Shown one piece after another: positions 1 to 9,501 of a DNA stretch of 63,793 nt. Positions within the stretch are counted from its first letter, which is position 1. Every line of letters starts with the position of its first letter. Position numbers and translations under genes: made by a program. The stretch comes from an uncultured Lachnospiraceae bacterium. GTDB lineage: Bacteria; Bacillota; Clostridia; Lachnospirales; Lachnospiraceae. The notes beneath the pieces were generated by a model. It ran no database searches and was not told where the DNA came from. It saw only the letters and a list, made by a program, of their open reading frames with translations. The stretch lies in the NCBI GenBank assembly GCA_944384125.1, contig CALWSF010000019.1, positions 1-63,793 of the forward strand, read 5' to 3'.

Positions 1-105
1 AAAGGCTAAAGTATTGTTTCATGAACTTTTTCACATTGAAATCAACTAATAATGGAAAGAACCTATTTTGCGTTTACATTCCCATAATGAATAATATCTA
101 ATATT

Positions 106-162
106 AAAAAGAAATCTTTTTCCAGAGGACTTATTGCCACTCTGAAAAAAGATTTCTTTTTT
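106..162. terminator. Bidirectional rho-independent terminator
   Basis: A long inverted repeat pairs 106-127 with 140-162, with AAAAAGAAATC and GATTTCTTTTTT as its outer arms and CCAGAG/CTCTG as its inner arms. Both strands end in T-runs. It lies just beyond the end of the chemoreceptor gene and should end the minus-strand chemoreceptor operon. Nothing else is recognisable in the first 208 bases. Confidence 0.85.
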
Positions 163-208
163 CGCTACATCAATTTAATTTTGCAATTACATTTGGACGT
201 AATAATCT

Positions 209-2296
209 TTAATATTTATCCCCGCCGAAAGAAGATGTATACATGCCTGCTCCGGAATAGGACATGCCACTATCCGGTTTATCCGTTCCGCTGCCCGCCA
301 TAGTGTCTGCCGCTGCACTTTCATAACCGGAATTTCTCAGTTTGAACTCTCCAATTAAACGTTTGAGAATTTCTGCCTGGCTGGAGAGTTCCTGACTTGC
401 CGCTGCACTCTCTTCTGCTGTCGCAGAGTTTGTCTGAACTACGCTGGATATCTGATCAATACCAACACTTACCTGAGCAGCCGAGTCAGACTGAGCTTTA
501 CTGTTTTCAGATATGGATGCAATTGCCACAACAGCCTGCTCTGTAATCTTAGCGCTTTCCTCAAGGGTAGCCGCAGTTTCATTAACTATATTGGTTCCGT
601 TCTCAACTGCTGCGATTGATCTTTCAATCAGAGTGGATGTATCCTTGGATGCTTCCGCGCTCTTCGCTGCAAGGTTTCTTACCTCGTCAGCAACAACAGC
701 AAAACCTTTTCCTGCCTCTCCTGCACGTGCCGCCTCAACAGCTGCATTGAGTGCCAGAATATTCGTCTGGAATGCAATATCCTCTATCGTTTTAATAATA
801 TGGCTGATTTCACTGGAACTGCTGTTAATTTCCTTCATGGCCGCAATAAGCTCTTTCATCTTATCCTGGCTCTTTAACATGAGCTCTCCGGCCTGCTGGG
901 AAGTCGCATTCGCCTGCTGAGCCGCATCCGAATTTGCCTTGATGTTCTGGCTGATTTCGTTAATTGTTGCCGCCAGCTCCTGCACACTGGATGCCTGCTC
1001 CGTAGCTCCCTGACTCAGTGCCTGAGAACCGGCTGCAACCTGTTCTGCACCGGATGCAACCTGATTTGCAGATGTATTGATATTTCTCAAGGTGTCACTG
1101 AGTTTACTGTTAATATTCCGGATTATTTCCAGAATTCTGCCAAAGTCCCCAACATAAATTTCCTCATTGGCCTTAATATCAAAATTACCATTGGCCATTT
1201 CGCCGAGAAGTCTTGTCTGATCCGCAATCAGTGCATTGATAGCCTGCACAAGCTGTCTGGTCATGGATACCAGCTTTCCGGTTTCATCATTCGTCCGGAT
1301 ATCCGGAACAGGAGATTCCAGATCACCCTCAATCAGGCTGGACATTCTGTCCACGCACTGCGTAATCGGTTTGGCAATCTTAGCAGAAATAACACCGGAA
1401 ATAATTACTGCAATGACAATTGATACAATTACCAATATAATCATCACAACGATCGCTACATATGTAGCCCCCATAAAGTCACTGACAGGTGCGGTAATTC
1501 CGATTCCCCAGCCGTCCGTACCATCAATAGGAGCACAGGCCGCTATCTTCTTTTCTCCATGAATTTTGTACTGTGCAACGGAACTCTGGCCGGCATGCAG
1601 TTTGCTGTGTGCCTCAGCAAGCGGTGCAAGACCTTTGTCTGTAGCAGCCTGCTGTTCGATGTTTTCCGTATTGATAGTATCCATTGTTATATCTGCTATC
1701 GTATAGCCATTTTTGTCAATGATATATGCATATCCGCCTTCACTGACTTTAATGCTGGCCATAATGTCATTTAAGAAGGTTTCTCTCGGAACAAAATAAA
1801 CAACACCGATAACTCTTGAGCCTATCTCGCCGCCCTGCCATACAGGAGCAGCTACAATAACAGTCATTTCACCGGTTACTTTGCTTAAAACAGGAGTCGA
1901 AACATAAGTTTCTCCACTCATACATACATCAAAGTAATCTCTGTCCGAATAATCATTTCCGTCAAAATAACTTTTTCCTGAACTGTCAAGCAGATTTGAA
2001 CGCGTCATACCGTATTCTGTTGCCCATGCGTTTAAAATCTGCTGTTTCTGTGACACTGATACTCTCGGATCCGCTATTTCGCTGTTTGCTCCCGCGGTTT
2101 CCGCAATTTCTTCATAGGCAACCATTTCATAACGAACCCGATCCGCCGCAACATCTGCAATCGTCTGTGCCGTCTGCTTCAGCTGCTGTACAGCACTCGT
2201 CTGCAAAAGGACTCCGCTGATAATTCCCAGCAGGAGCATAAAAGCTGCCACTGTCAGGCACATGCCTACCATAATCTTCTTTCGTATACTATTCAT
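209..2296 (-). CDS. Methyl-accepting chemotaxis protein with dCache-type sensor
   Basis: A transmembrane chemoreceptor that should signal to CheA/CheW. The protein (695 aa) has a first membrane segment near residues 8-31 and an extracellular region of about 240 residues that looks like a double-Cache sensor ([13 protein letters not shown] near 110). A second membrane segment lies near 278-302, then HAMP, then the cytoplasmic coiled-coil signalling domain with the conserved hairpin tip ([18 protein letters not shown] near 506). I chose the ATG at 2296 because GGAGAGGG lies just upstream; an in-frame upstream extension has no ribosome site and overlaps the preceding gene. It follows the hemerythrin chemoreceptor by 31 bases, so the two are probably co-transcribed. 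The ligand cannot be read from sequence. The family call is firm; the Cache subtype is less so. Confidence 0.95.
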   Translation of the reverse strand: MNSIRKKIMVGMCLTVAAFMLLLGIISGVLLQTSAVQQLKQTAQTIADVAADRVRYEMVAYEEIAETAGANSEIADPRVSVSQKQQILNAWATEYGMTRSNLLDSSGKSYFDGNDYSDRDYFDVCMSGETYVSTPVLSKVTGEMTVIVAAPVWQGGEIGSRVIGVVYFVPRETFLNDIMASIKVSEGGYAYIIDKNGYTIADITMDTINTENIEQQAATDKGLAPLAEAHSKLHAGQSSVAQYKIHGEKKIAACAPIDGTDGWGIGITAPVSDFMGATYVAIVVMIILVIVSIVIAVIISGVISAKIAKPITQCVDRMSSLIEGDLESPVPDIRTNDETGKLVSMTRQLVQAINALIADQTRLLGEMANGNFDIKANEEIYVGDFGRILEIIRNINSKLSDTLRNINTSANQVASGAEQVAAGSQALSQGATEQASSVQELAATINEISQNIKANSDAAQQANATSQQAGELMLKSQDKMKELIAAMKEINSSSSEISHIIKTIEDIAFQTNILALNAAVEAARAGEAGKGFAVVADEVRNLAAKSAEASKDTSTLIERSIAAVENGTNIVNETAATLEESAKITEQAVVAIASISENSKAQSDSAAQVSVGIDQISSVVQTNSATAEESAAASQELSSQAEILKRLIGEFKLRNSGYESAAADTMAGSGTDKPDSGMSYSGAGMYTSSFGGDKY

Positions 2297-2327
2297 ATTC
2301 CCCTCTCCTTCCCGTATTGAATGACCA

Positions 2328-4517
2328 CTAAGCATTCTGTTTTGAACGAACGAAGTCTGCCATTCGTTTATCCGCTCTGCGGATGTGAGATACCAGGGCA
2401 CCGGCCAGTCGGTTTATCTCCGCCAGATTTTCTATCGTCGGTCCCTGAACACGAATTGAATTTGCAGCCTTTCTCATGTCAGCCTGATAACCCACATGGA
2501 ATCTGTGGTGCGGCTCATAATCCGGATATCCATTTTTCTTCTGAAGCTCCTCTTCGTCGCCAAAATGTTTATCCACATAATCTGCAAGAAAATCCGCAGT
2601 ATCTCCTATCTTTTCTCTTCCTGTTCCCTGAGAGCAGGCATCCATGAGCTCATTCAGTGCATCAAACAGCTGATAATGCTCCGAATCAACCAGCTCATTG
2701 CCTGTCAGAAGATCAGGGGTTAACTCATACCGCTTTGCACCGGAAACCTGAACCGGATGCGGCATCGCTGATACAGCAGCCTGATTTCCCGCTGTTACAA
2801 CAGCAGCACTGTATCCCGAAACAGAACTGCCCTCCTGCTGGACAGTGGTAAAACCATCTACCAGTTTGCGAATCTGAAGCGCCTGATTGGACAGCTCCTG
2901 GCTGACAGCAGCAGACTCCTGGCTTGTGGCTGAGCTGGTCTGCACCACTGTAGAAATCTGATCGATTCCTTCGGTAATCTGCGCTATTGCCTCTGATTCC
3001 CGCTCAATAGCTGCCGCAATCTGTGAGATCTCCTGAACAGTCCGGGCACTCAGCGCGTCACTGCTCTCAATACTCTGTGCAACGGACTGGGCAATCTCAG
3101 ACCCGTTTTTCACTGCCTGAATAGAATCCTCAATCAGCGCCGTCGTATCCTTTGATGCCTCTGACGACTTATGTGCAAGATTTCTTACTTCATCTGCAAC
3201 CACTGCAAATCCCTTTCCGGCACTTCCGGCCCGGGCTGCTTCAACGGCTGCATTTAAAGAAAGAATATTGGTCTGGAACGCAATGTCTTCTATCGTCTTG
3301 TTAATCTTTCTGATTTCCTGCGATGTAGCAATAATCTTATCCATCGCTTTCATCATTTCTTCCATTTTTTCCTTGCTGGTACTGTTCTGCCGTCCCGCTT
3401 TATCTGTATTTTCCTTAGCCGACTTTGCTGATTCAGCATTCTGTCTGGCTGCCATGGATACATCATTCAGTGTGGCTGAAAGTTCTTCTACCGAGCTGGC
3501 CTGCTCTGTGGCTCCCTGTGCCTGAGACTGAGAACCTGCTGCAACCTGCTGAGCACTCTGAGACACCTGCTCTACCATCTGCTTGATTCCATTAATGGAA
3601 TAGCTCAGCTTCTGCACCATTTTAGAAAAGTTCACAGGAATTGTCTGCAAAGCTCCCGGATAACGTCCATGGAGAGAAATGTTGAAATTACCGTCTGCCA
3701 TCTGCCCTGCTGCGCTGTTAATCTCTGAGATAGCAGATTTCAGAACATCCTGACTGGTGCGAAGTGCATCCGCCATGGCTCCGATCTCATCATTTCCTTC
3801 ATAGGAAACCGGGGCGTCCAGACGTCCCTGACTCATCTCAACCAATGCATTTTCGACTTCCGAAATCGGTTTTACAAGAGAATTAACCACACGGAGTGCG
3901 AACAGAATCTCCAGAATCATTACTAAAATAAATACAACAGCAATAATTACCATATTTCTGGCAGTCGTACTCTGCTGCTTGGCAATCAGCTCCTGATTCT
4001 GACTTTCCATGGAAGCTGTAAGCTGTTTTCCCTGATTGCTCAATTCTGCCAGAGCAGGCGTACATTCATTTAAGAGCTGTTCTCCGGCCGCTTTAAAATT
4101 ACCTTTTTCAAGAAGATCCAATATACTCGGAACCACCTGCTTCCACGCTTCCACTTTTTCCAAGAAAGCAGTCTCCTGTCCATCGCCAATAACTTTTGGA
4201 TAATTCTGGCTGATATAACTGATGGATTGCTCCAGAGAAGTTAACGAGTCGTTTACTTTCTGAATATTGCTTTCATAATTCTGTTTCTGCTCATCAATTT
4301 CAATATCTCTCAAATATCTGGCAGCCGAACTGATATAGATACGGGAATTAAGAATTTCTTTTTCAATTTCAATTCGGTTGTTAATAATATTCTCATAATT
4401 CGCCGCCAGACGACTTTGAGAAAAAAGTAAAAAGATGAGAATTAGTGCACAAACCAGGCCGGATATAATATATCCCAACAGAAGCCTGGTTCTGATACGA
4501 ATATCATTCAGTTTCAT
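2328..4517 (-). CDS. Methyl-accepting chemotaxis protein with C-terminal hemerythrin domain
   Basis: A 729-aa chemoreceptor. Its order is TM1 near 12-32, a short extracellular four-helix-bundle type sensor, TM2 near 190-212, HAMP, the signalling coiled coil ([20 protein letters not shown] at the tip), and a C-terminal bacteriohemerythrin domain of about 130 residues. The expected di-iron ligands are all visible: VDSEH, HFGDEEE, HHRFH and HIRRAD. Hemerythrin domains on chemoreceptors bind O2 (the DcrH type), so a role in aerotaxis or oxygen avoidance is likely for an anaerobe. That role is inference. The ATG at 4517 follows TAAGGAGGG; an in-frame ATG ten codons earlier lacks a ribosome site. 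It is the first gene of the two-receptor operon. Confidence 0.95.
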   Translation of the reverse strand: MKLNDIRIRTRLLLGYIISGLVCALILIFLLFSQSRLAANYENIINNRIEIEKEILNSRIYISSAARYLRDIEIDEQKQNYESNIQKVNDSLTSLEQSISYISQNYPKVIGDGQETAFLEKVEAWKQVVPSILDLLEKGNFKAAGEQLLNECTPALAELSNQGKQLTASMESQNQELIAKQQSTTARNMVIIAVVFILVMILEILFALRVVNSLVKPISEVENALVEMSQGRLDAPVSYEGNDEIGAMADALRTSQDVLKSAISEINSAAGQMADGNFNISLHGRYPGALQTIPVNFSKMVQKLSYSINGIKQMVEQVSQSAQQVAAGSQSQAQGATEQASSVEELSATLNDVSMAARQNAESAKSAKENTDKAGRQNSTSKEKMEEMMKAMDKIIATSQEIRKINKTIEDIAFQTNILSLNAAVEAARAGSAGKGFAVVADEVRNLAHKSSEASKDTTALIEDSIQAVKNGSEIAQSVAQSIESSDALSARTVQEISQIAAAIERESEAIAQITEGIDQISTVVQTSSATSQESAAVSQELSNQALQIRKLVDGFTTVQQEGSSVSGYSAAVVTAGNQAAVSAMPHPVQVSGAKRYELTPDLLTGNELVDSEHYQLFDALNELMDACSQGTGREKIGDTADFLADYVDKHFGDEEELQKKNGYPDYEPHHRFHVGYQADMRKAANSIRVQGPTIENLAEINRLAGALVSHIRRADKRMADFVRSKQNA

Positions 4518-4557
4518 AGAGCCCTCCTTATATTGTCGCATAAACATCTCTAATTAT

Positions 4558-4584
4558 TTATCGCGCTGTTTTCTAAAATCTTAA
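4558..4584 (-). promoter_or_regulatory. Possible sigma-28 (SigD/FliA) promoter for the chemoreceptor operon
   Basis: On the minus strand, TTAA (4581-4584) is followed after 14 bases by GCGCGATAA (4558-4566), about 40 bases before the first chemoreceptor start. This resembles the flagellar sigma pattern TAAA-N15-GCCGATAA. The match is partial, so this is suggestive only. Confidence 0.35.
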
Positions 4585-4624
4585 GAGAATATAACAAATT
4601 TTTAGAGGTAATTTACGATATTAT

Positions 4625-4662
4625 AAAACCGGGGAAAAAATACCTTTTCTTTCCCCGGTTTT
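4625..4662 (-). terminator. Terminator of the glycan/CDP-polyol operon
   Basis: AAAACCGGGGAAA (4625-4637) pairs with TTTCCCCGGTTTT (4650-4662). On the minus strand the hairpin ends in a T-rich tail, just past the dehydrogenase gene. It is the first strong terminator found downstream of the glycan island. Confidence 0.85.
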
Positions 4663-4695
4663 CACTCTCTCTTTTCAATTTCTGCACGCATCCGG

Positions 4696-5748
4696 TCAGG
4701 AGGTAATCTCTCCCATTACCTTTACATACTCCTTTTTTTTGTCCCTCATCAGTTCAAAACCACTCAGCAAATCTGAAAACTCATACTGCTGTGTAATGAG
4801 CAGTTCCGGTTTTATTCTGCCGCACTCCAGCCTGCTCATCACATAATGCCAGTCATCAGACACGTCATGGAGAAAAGATGAGTTCCAGGTGCCATTCACA
4901 CGCAGCTGATTCCGGAGAATCTTCCAGTATGTCGTTTTCTCCAGCGTTATGTCAGAAGCCGGATTCCCCACACAGACAACATCCCCGCCCGGTGCTGTGT
5001 AATCAACTGCAAGCGTTACCGCTTCATTGCGCCCCACACAGTCAAAAAACACATCTATTCCCTTGTCCTGCGATTTCTCCGCCAGCCACTCTCCGGCGCT
5101 GCCTGAGCGGTTATCAAAATAACATTCTTCTTTCAGCCCGAATTCCAGTGCTTTTTTGCGTTGGATCTCTTTATTCCCGATTGCCAGAATATCTTTGACT
5201 CCCTTTTCCCGCAGGAACATGAGAAGCAGAAGCCCAATAGTACCCAGACCGCAGATCGCGACCCGATCTTCTTTTTTAATTTCTGTCCGGCGCATGGCAT
5301 GCACCGCTACCGCCATCGGCTCCATCATCGCTGCCTGCCTGAAACTGACACCGTCAGGAAGTTCAATCAGATTCCATTCCGGAACCCGCACGAATTCTGC
5401 AAAACCTCCGTCCTGTCTTGAACCCAGGTAACTGTATTTTCTGCACATCTCATATTTTTTCTGCTGACAGGGGATACACCGGCCGCAGGGAATCAGCGGA
5501 AACACTCCTACCCGTTTCCCGAGATATTTCTCCGGAACGCCAGGTCCCACAGACGAAACCACCCCGGAAAATTCATGTCCCGGAATCAGCGGATAAGAGT
5601 ACGTTCCGGAATAATAGATGCGGGGAATATCCGAGCCGCATATCCCGGCCGCCCGGACTGCCACGATTACCTCTCCCGGCCCGGCCTCCGGCATCTCTGC
5701 TTCCTCAAGCTGAAATTTTCCTATCTCTCTGAGTACATATGCCCTCAA
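4696..5748 (-). CDS. Zinc-dependent polyol-phosphate dehydrogenase (GatD-like)
   Basis: A medium-chain zinc dehydrogenase/reductase of 350 aa, closest in pattern to galactitol-1-phosphate 5-dehydrogenase (GatD) and related polyol-phosphate enzymes. Visible are the catalytic zinc ligands (GICGSD and GHEF), the structural-zinc cysteines (CGRCIPCQQKKYEMC) and the NAD(P) loop GLGTIGLL. I chose a TTG start at 5748. GAGGA lies 7 bases upstream, and the first residues (MRAYVLREIG) are typical for the family. The gene begins 3 bases after the cytidylyltransferase stop. With the adjacent epimerase and cytidylyltransferase it probably reduces a pentulose-5-phosphate to a pentitol-5-phosphate (TarJ-like role) for CDP-pentitol synthesis. 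The exact sugar is not readable, and TarJ itself looks different in sequence. Confidence 0.85.
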   Translation of the reverse strand: MRAYVLREIGKFQLEEAEMPEAGPGEVIVAVRAAGICGSDIPRIYYSGTYSYPLIPGHEFSGVVSSVGPGVPEKYLGKRVGVFPLIPCGRCIPCQQKKYEMCRKYSYLGSRQDGGFAEFVRVPEWNLIELPDGVSFRQAAMMEPMAVAVHAMRRTEIKKEDRVAICGLGTIGLLLLMFLREKGVKDILAIGNKEIQRKKALEFGLKEECYFDNRSGSAGEWLAEKSQDKGIDVFFDCVGRNEAVTLAVDYTAPGGDVVCVGNPASDITLEKTTYWKILRNQLRVNGTWNSSFLHDVSDDWHYVMSRLECGRIKPELLITQQYEFSDLLSGFELMRDKKKEYVKVMGEITS

Positions 5749-5751
5749 ACT

Positions 5752-6432
5752 TCAGTCCTCCTCCGCCAGTATCCTCGAAAAGCGCTGCAAATCCGCTCCT
5801 GTTGTAATCTTAAAATTGTCCTCATCCCCCGGAATTGACACCGCATCCATCCCGGCCAGAAGCGCTACCTGCAGGGAACCGGTCACAGACAGGATTCTGT
5901 CCGGCAGCAGTGCTTTTGTCGCCTCCAGGTATTTTCCAAGTCTGAATCCCTCCGGAGCCTGTCCGGCCATCAGCCGGCTCCGGTCTGCCGTCCCCGTAAA
6001 CCGTCCGTTTTCATATGTATAAACTGTATCCTTTACAGGAAGAACCGGCGCCGCCGCCTCATGAGTTTTCAGTGCATCCAGAAGCCCTGTGATAAGCTCC
6101 GGCTTCGTGAGCGGCCTGGCCGCATCCTGAATGATGACGTTATCCGTCAGGGACGCATTCTTCAGAATATCCTCAAGCCCGTTTAAAATGGAAAGCTGCC
6201 GGTTGTCTCCCGGAGCGGAAAAACCGATGAATTTTCCACCTGCAAATTTACGAATCCGGTTATGCCATGACTCTTCCGCCACAATCTGAATTCTGTCAAT
6301 TTCCGGATGATTCTCAAAAACCTCCAGTGTGTAGGCAAAAAGAGGTTTTCCCTTTATCTCCAGATATTGCTTGGGAATCGGGGCCCCCAGTCTCGTTCCC
6401 GTTCCACCTGCCAAAATCAACGCAATATTCAT
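5752..6432 (-). CDS. IspD/TarI-family cytidylyltransferase (probably polyol-phosphate)
   Basis: A 226-aa nucleotidyltransferase. The N-terminal CTP-binding loop is LILAGGTGTRLG followed by PIPKQYL, and NFKITTGADL near the C-terminus matches the IspD/TarI family. Such enzymes make CDP-methylerythritol (IspD) or CDP-ribitol (TarI). The placement between a pentose-phosphate epimerase and a polyol-phosphate dehydrogenase argues for CDP-pentitol over the isoprenoid pathway. The start ATG overlaps the stop of the epimerase gene (ATGA), so translation is coupled. The distinction between IspD and TarI rests on context. Confidence 0.85.
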   Translation of the reverse strand: MNIALILAGGTGTRLGAPIPKQYLEIKGKPLFAYTLEVFENHPEIDRIQIVAEESWHNRIRKFAGGKFIGFSAPGDNRQLSILNGLEDILKNASLTDNVIIQDAARPLTKPELITGLLDALKTHEAAAPVLPVKDTVYTYENGRFTGTADRSRLMAGQAPEGFRLGKYLEATKALLPDRILSVTGSLQVALLAGMDAVSIPGDEDNFKITTGADLQRFSRILAEED

Positions 6433-7094
6433 CAGAATCGAAGCTCCCTGATATCCTTAATAATTTCCCCATACGGCTTTTTCTTTCCAAACAAAAGAGT
6501 GGTTCCCAGCACAAAACCATCGATTCCCTTTGGCGCAAACTGGAGAATCTTGTCCGCACTGCAGGCGCCGTCCCAGTACAGTTCAAACTGCATCTCATCC
6601 TTCAGGGCAAGGAGCTTTGTTATCTTCTTTCCCACATAGGGAATATACATCTGTCCCGCATTTCCGGGATTGACTGTCATAATCAGAACCTTTTTCACAA
6701 TCCGGAGCATTTCCATCACATACTCCACGCTCGTTCCCGGGTTAATGGCGATTCCCGGAACAAGCCCCGCATTGATAATTTTCTGCAGCGTCGTTGAGGC
6801 ATGGTACTCCGCCTCCGGATGAATGTATACCGTATCTCCCTTGCGGAGACACTGGGTAAAAAGCTCTATTGTATTATTGGGGTGTTCCACCATCAGATGG
6901 ACGTCAATGGGTTTCTTCGCCACAGAAGCAATGTAGCGGAGATCATTTAATGACATGGCAAAATTGGGCACAAAACGCCCGTCCATAATATCAATATGGA
7001 AAGAATCAATTCCGCCCTCCTCCAGGTCCGCTACTTCCTTTTCCAGATTACCGTAATTTGCACACATCATTGATGCAGTCAGCTCGAAGTTCAT
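6432..7094 (-). CDS. Ribulose-phosphate 3-epimerase-like protein
   Basis: A 220-aa TIM-barrel protein of the Rpe family. The metal-binding residues are kept: FHIDIMDG (H33, D35), IDVHLM (H66) and an Asp in YWDGAC where Rpe has VDGG. IMTVNPGNAGQ matches the Rpe phosphate region. The N-terminal PSxLSAD motif is changed to ASMMCANY, and VDGGV is changed to WDGAC, so it is a diverged paralogue and not a housekeeping Rpe. It could interconvert ribulose-5-P and xylulose-5-P, or a related ketose phosphate, to feed the neighbouring CDP-polyol genes. ATG at 7094 with AAAGGAG upstream; the ribosome site lies directly after the stop of a decayed HAD-gene remnant. Confidence 0.85.
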   Translation of the reverse strand: MNFELTASMMCANYGNLEKEVADLEEGGIDSFHIDIMDGRFVPNFAMSLNDLRYIASVAKKPIDVHLMVEHPNNTIELFTQCLRKGDTVYIHPEAEYHASTTLQKIINAGLVPGIAINPGTSVEYVMEMLRIVKKVLIMTVNPGNAGQMYIPYVGKKITKLLALKDEMQFELYWDGACSADKILQFAPKGIDGFVLGTTLLFGKKKPYGEIIKDIRELRF

Positions 7095-7109
7095 CTCATT
7101 CTCCTTTTG

Positions 7110-7355
7110 TCAAATCAAATCCGAAATATCCGTCGTTCGATTAAAAAAAGGATCTTCTACCTTTAAATGCCAGAAATCCTGATCCAAAATTGTTATCCTG
7201 TGAATAAAATCCAGAAACTCTTCATCTAACTTTTTATCTGTTTTCATTAACGGTTTCGGACATAACTGAATATAGGTTTAAAATACTCTATAATTCTCTT
7301 CTGAATTTCTTCCACATATTTAATATCAGCATTTTTTCTGGTTTCTTTAGCTGAC
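7110..7355 (-). pseudogene. Decayed 3' fragment of a paralogue of the HAD gene
   Basis: Read on the minus strand, this stretch encodes two short out-of-frame pieces that match the C-terminus of the intact HAD protein next to it. One piece has AKETR then YVEEIQKRIIEYF. The other has KKLDEEFLDF, LDQDFWHLKVEDPFF and TTDISDLI, against KKLNEKLL, RDEDFLTLKVEDPFF and MTDIKDVI in the intact gene. A stop and a frame change separate the pieces, and nothing upstream of about 7360 continues the match. Its stop lies 15 bases before the epimerase ATG. It looks like the tail of an older HAD gene whose 5' part was replaced or deleted. Confidence 0.8.
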
Positions 7356-7433
7356 CTGCAAAACTACATATCAAAATGGAAGTAAATCATTTAATCGTGT
7401 ATATCATACATATAATTTACACACTGTGTGTAC

Positions 7434-7470
7434 AATATTAAAGATGTTATCCTATAACATCTTTAATATC
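7434..7470. repeat. Near-perfect inverted repeat spanning the HAD stop codon
   Basis: ATATTAAAGATGTTAT (7435-7450) is matched by its exact reverse complement (7454-7469) around a 3-base loop. The stem is 16 bp and covers the last codons and TAA stop of the HAD gene. No T-run follows on the minus strand, so it is not a standard terminator. A second small palindrome, TACACAC-T-GTGTGTA, lies about 10 bases further on. Confidence 0.75.
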
Positions 7471-9501
7471 TGTCATTCTACCAAAAAAAGGATCTTCAAC
7501 CTTAAGCGTCAGGAAATCCTCATCACGAATCTGAATCTTATTTACAAGTGCTAACAATTTTTCATTCAGTTTCTTGTTCCCTTTTCTTGCTGACTCTGGT
7601 AATATTCCCAGATAATCTTCAAAAAATTGTAAAATACCACTCTGTACTTTATCTAAAGTTCTCAAATCTTGCTCAGTTCTTGTTTCCTTAGCAAATACAG
7701 GATTTCCGTCATTATCCATCTCACTCATCATGGGATAAGGAGATGTCAGCATCGTTTCCAATATATAATAATTATCAAAAATAGCACTGGTATTTTTCTC
7801 TTCATCAGAATAGAAGGGTTCTATATCCAATCCCTTATCAGTCATAAATTCAGGCTCCAGTTGAAGAAAATAAAATCCTTTCATGTGCTGAGTAAATAAT
7901 TTCTGTATATACATCTGAGATGTTCCCTTTGCAACAAAATCAAATATTGCAATATTATTATCCCTAATACCTAATTTATCAATATATTTCTGATAATTCT
8001 TCTTTTGCTGCTTGGCTTTTTTTAATATCTCCGCTTTTCTGTCAATCTTGCTTATATCTTCTACATAAATACCAAATCGAACTTTGAGCTCGTCTTCTGG
8101 TGTTCCAAAATATTTCATGCTGTCAACATAGTCAATATCTTCCTCAGATTCCATACCAGCACGTATTGCAGCTGTTCTTGATGAAAGGAAATAATAAGAG
8201 TCTCTAGTTTCATCAAGCATCCTATAGAGCCTTCCTATAAGAAAACCATCTCTTGCCCCAAAAAAAATCTGAGTAAATCCCTGTTCTTTGACACAGTCTT
8301 TCATCCATAAAGTAAAGTCTGTAAACATAGGTGCGCAGAAAAGATATCCTATATCTGATGCCTCCTTCACGAATAATTTCCGTTCTTCATCATCAAACCA
8401 GAAAGGATTATTAAAAATATGTGTCAAGAACAGTCCTATTTTTACACGATCTGAAATGCTATCAATCTCACTTTCTGTTCCAAGTCCCCCAAGGGAATCA
8501 AATAAATCAGCCGCGCTATAAAGTCTATATGCTTCAATATTGTGACTTTTGGCCTTTTCTATGTCAGCAAATTCATCATCTCCAATATGAAGTATAGATT
8601 TTCCTTTATACTTATTTGCTAAGATATGAAATAATTCCTGCGTCTTGGCTGTTCCATATTCACATGACACAAATAGTTCATCATATCCGATTATCTCAAA
8701 TCTTTCCAATATCTGAACTATCTGGGCTTTTGAATAGTAACTGTCAGTAGTAATGACTACTTTTTTTCCCATAGCAATCGCTGACTTAAAGATTTTCTTA
8801 ACAGCATCTCTAACAGCTAAAAGTGAAAAATCCAGCTTCCATTCCAATTCTGCTAATTCAACAGCATTGATAAAACTTCCTCCTATCATTCTCAAGACAA
8901 TATCATAAATCTTTTCAAGCCCGGGAGGTTTATCTTTAGACAGTACCTTTTCTGCATATAACCTGTTTTTTGCAAAATCTGGGATATAAATCCCTATATC
9001 TCTCAGCTGAAAATCCAGCAATTCAAACACATCGACGTATGATTTGGTTTTTCTCATTACCAACGTATCGAAAAGATCAAAACTGATAATGTCTGAGGCA
9101 TTAATCTTATCTAACAACTCCAGTCTGGAAGCTCCATTTACATTTTTAAAATCATAAGCGACTGCTGCTGTATTTAAAAGATCCTGTCCCCTTACATCAA
9201 ATAAAGCAATATCATTCTCACAACAAAAACCACGTATTTTTTTGGTAATAGCTTTACATGAGCCTGGACGAGCTACCACAATAATCAGTTCAACTTCTTT
9301 TGCCAGAATATCTGCAATAGGAATGATTGGAAAACCGTACATCATACCATCTATGCGAAAGCCATCCAAAAGACCAACAACAGAAACTTCTCTTCCATAC
9401 TCACTAAGAAAACGTTCTGTTTCTGTACCAAGGCCATAAAGGGCTATTTTTTTATTTTGATATTCTTTCAGTACATCCTTGATATTAGACATCTGATTCA
9501 T
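7447..9501 (-). CDS. HAD-superfamily hydrolase with N-terminal Rossmann-like domain (COG5610-like)
   Basis: A 684-aa, three-part soluble protein. Residues about 16-100 are the Rossmann-like domain shared across this island (KKIALYGLGTETERFL, then VVGLLDG, then ELIIVVAR). Residues about 135-335 are a HAD domain with motif I SFDLFDTLV, motif II ITTDS and motif IV HIGDDEFADIEKA. The last 330 residues follow the pattern seen after HAD domains in surface-polysaccharide clusters (FFGARDGFLIGRLY). A phosphatase or phosphotransferase role on a sugar or polyol phosphate is likely but the substrate is unknown. The ATG at 9501 has AGGAAAGG upstream and overlaps the preceding glycosyltransferase gene by 17 bases. 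A decayed paralogue tail lies just downstream. Confidence 0.85.
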   Translation of the reverse strand: MNQMSNIKDVLKEYQNKKIALYGLGTETERFLSEYGREVSVVGLLDGFRIDGMMYGFPIIPIADILAKEVELIIVVARPGSCKAITKKIRGFCCENDIALFDVRGQDLLNTAAVAYDFKNVNGASRLELLDKINASDIISFDLFDTLVMRKTKSYVDVFELLDFQLRDIGIYIPDFAKNRLYAEKVLSKDKPPGLEKIYDIVLRMIGGSFINAVELAELEWKLDFSLLAVRDAVKKIFKSAIAMGKKVVITTDSYYSKAQIVQILERFEIIGYDELFVSCEYGTAKTQELFHILANKYKGKSILHIGDDEFADIEKAKSHNIEAYRLYSAADLFDSLGGLGTESEIDSISDRVKIGLFLTHIFNNPFWFDDEERKLFVKEASDIGYLFCAPMFTDFTLWMKDCVKEQGFTQIFFGARDGFLIGRLYRMLDETRDSYYFLSSRTAAIRAGMESEEDIDYVDSMKYFGTPEDELKVRFGIYVEDISKIDRKAEILKKAKQQKKNYQKYIDKLGIRDNNIAIFDFVAKGTSQMYIQKLFTQHMKGFYFLQLEPEFMTDKGLDIEPFYSDEEKNTSAIFDNYYILETMLTSPYPMMSEMDNDGNPVFAKETRTEQDLRTLDKVQSGILQFFEDYLGILPESARKGNKKLNEKLLALVNKIQIRDEDFLTLKVEDPFFGRMTDIKDVIG

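Noticed and set aside
5752-6432. Calling the cytidylyltransferase ispD of the isoprenoid pathway
   Set aside because: The overlap with an epimerase and a polyol dehydrogenase argues for a CDP-polyol; no other MEP gene is present.
7434-7470. Rho-independent terminator after the HAD gene
   Set aside because: The stem is strong but AT-rich, includes the stop codon and has no T-run, and the following genes have no clear own promoter.
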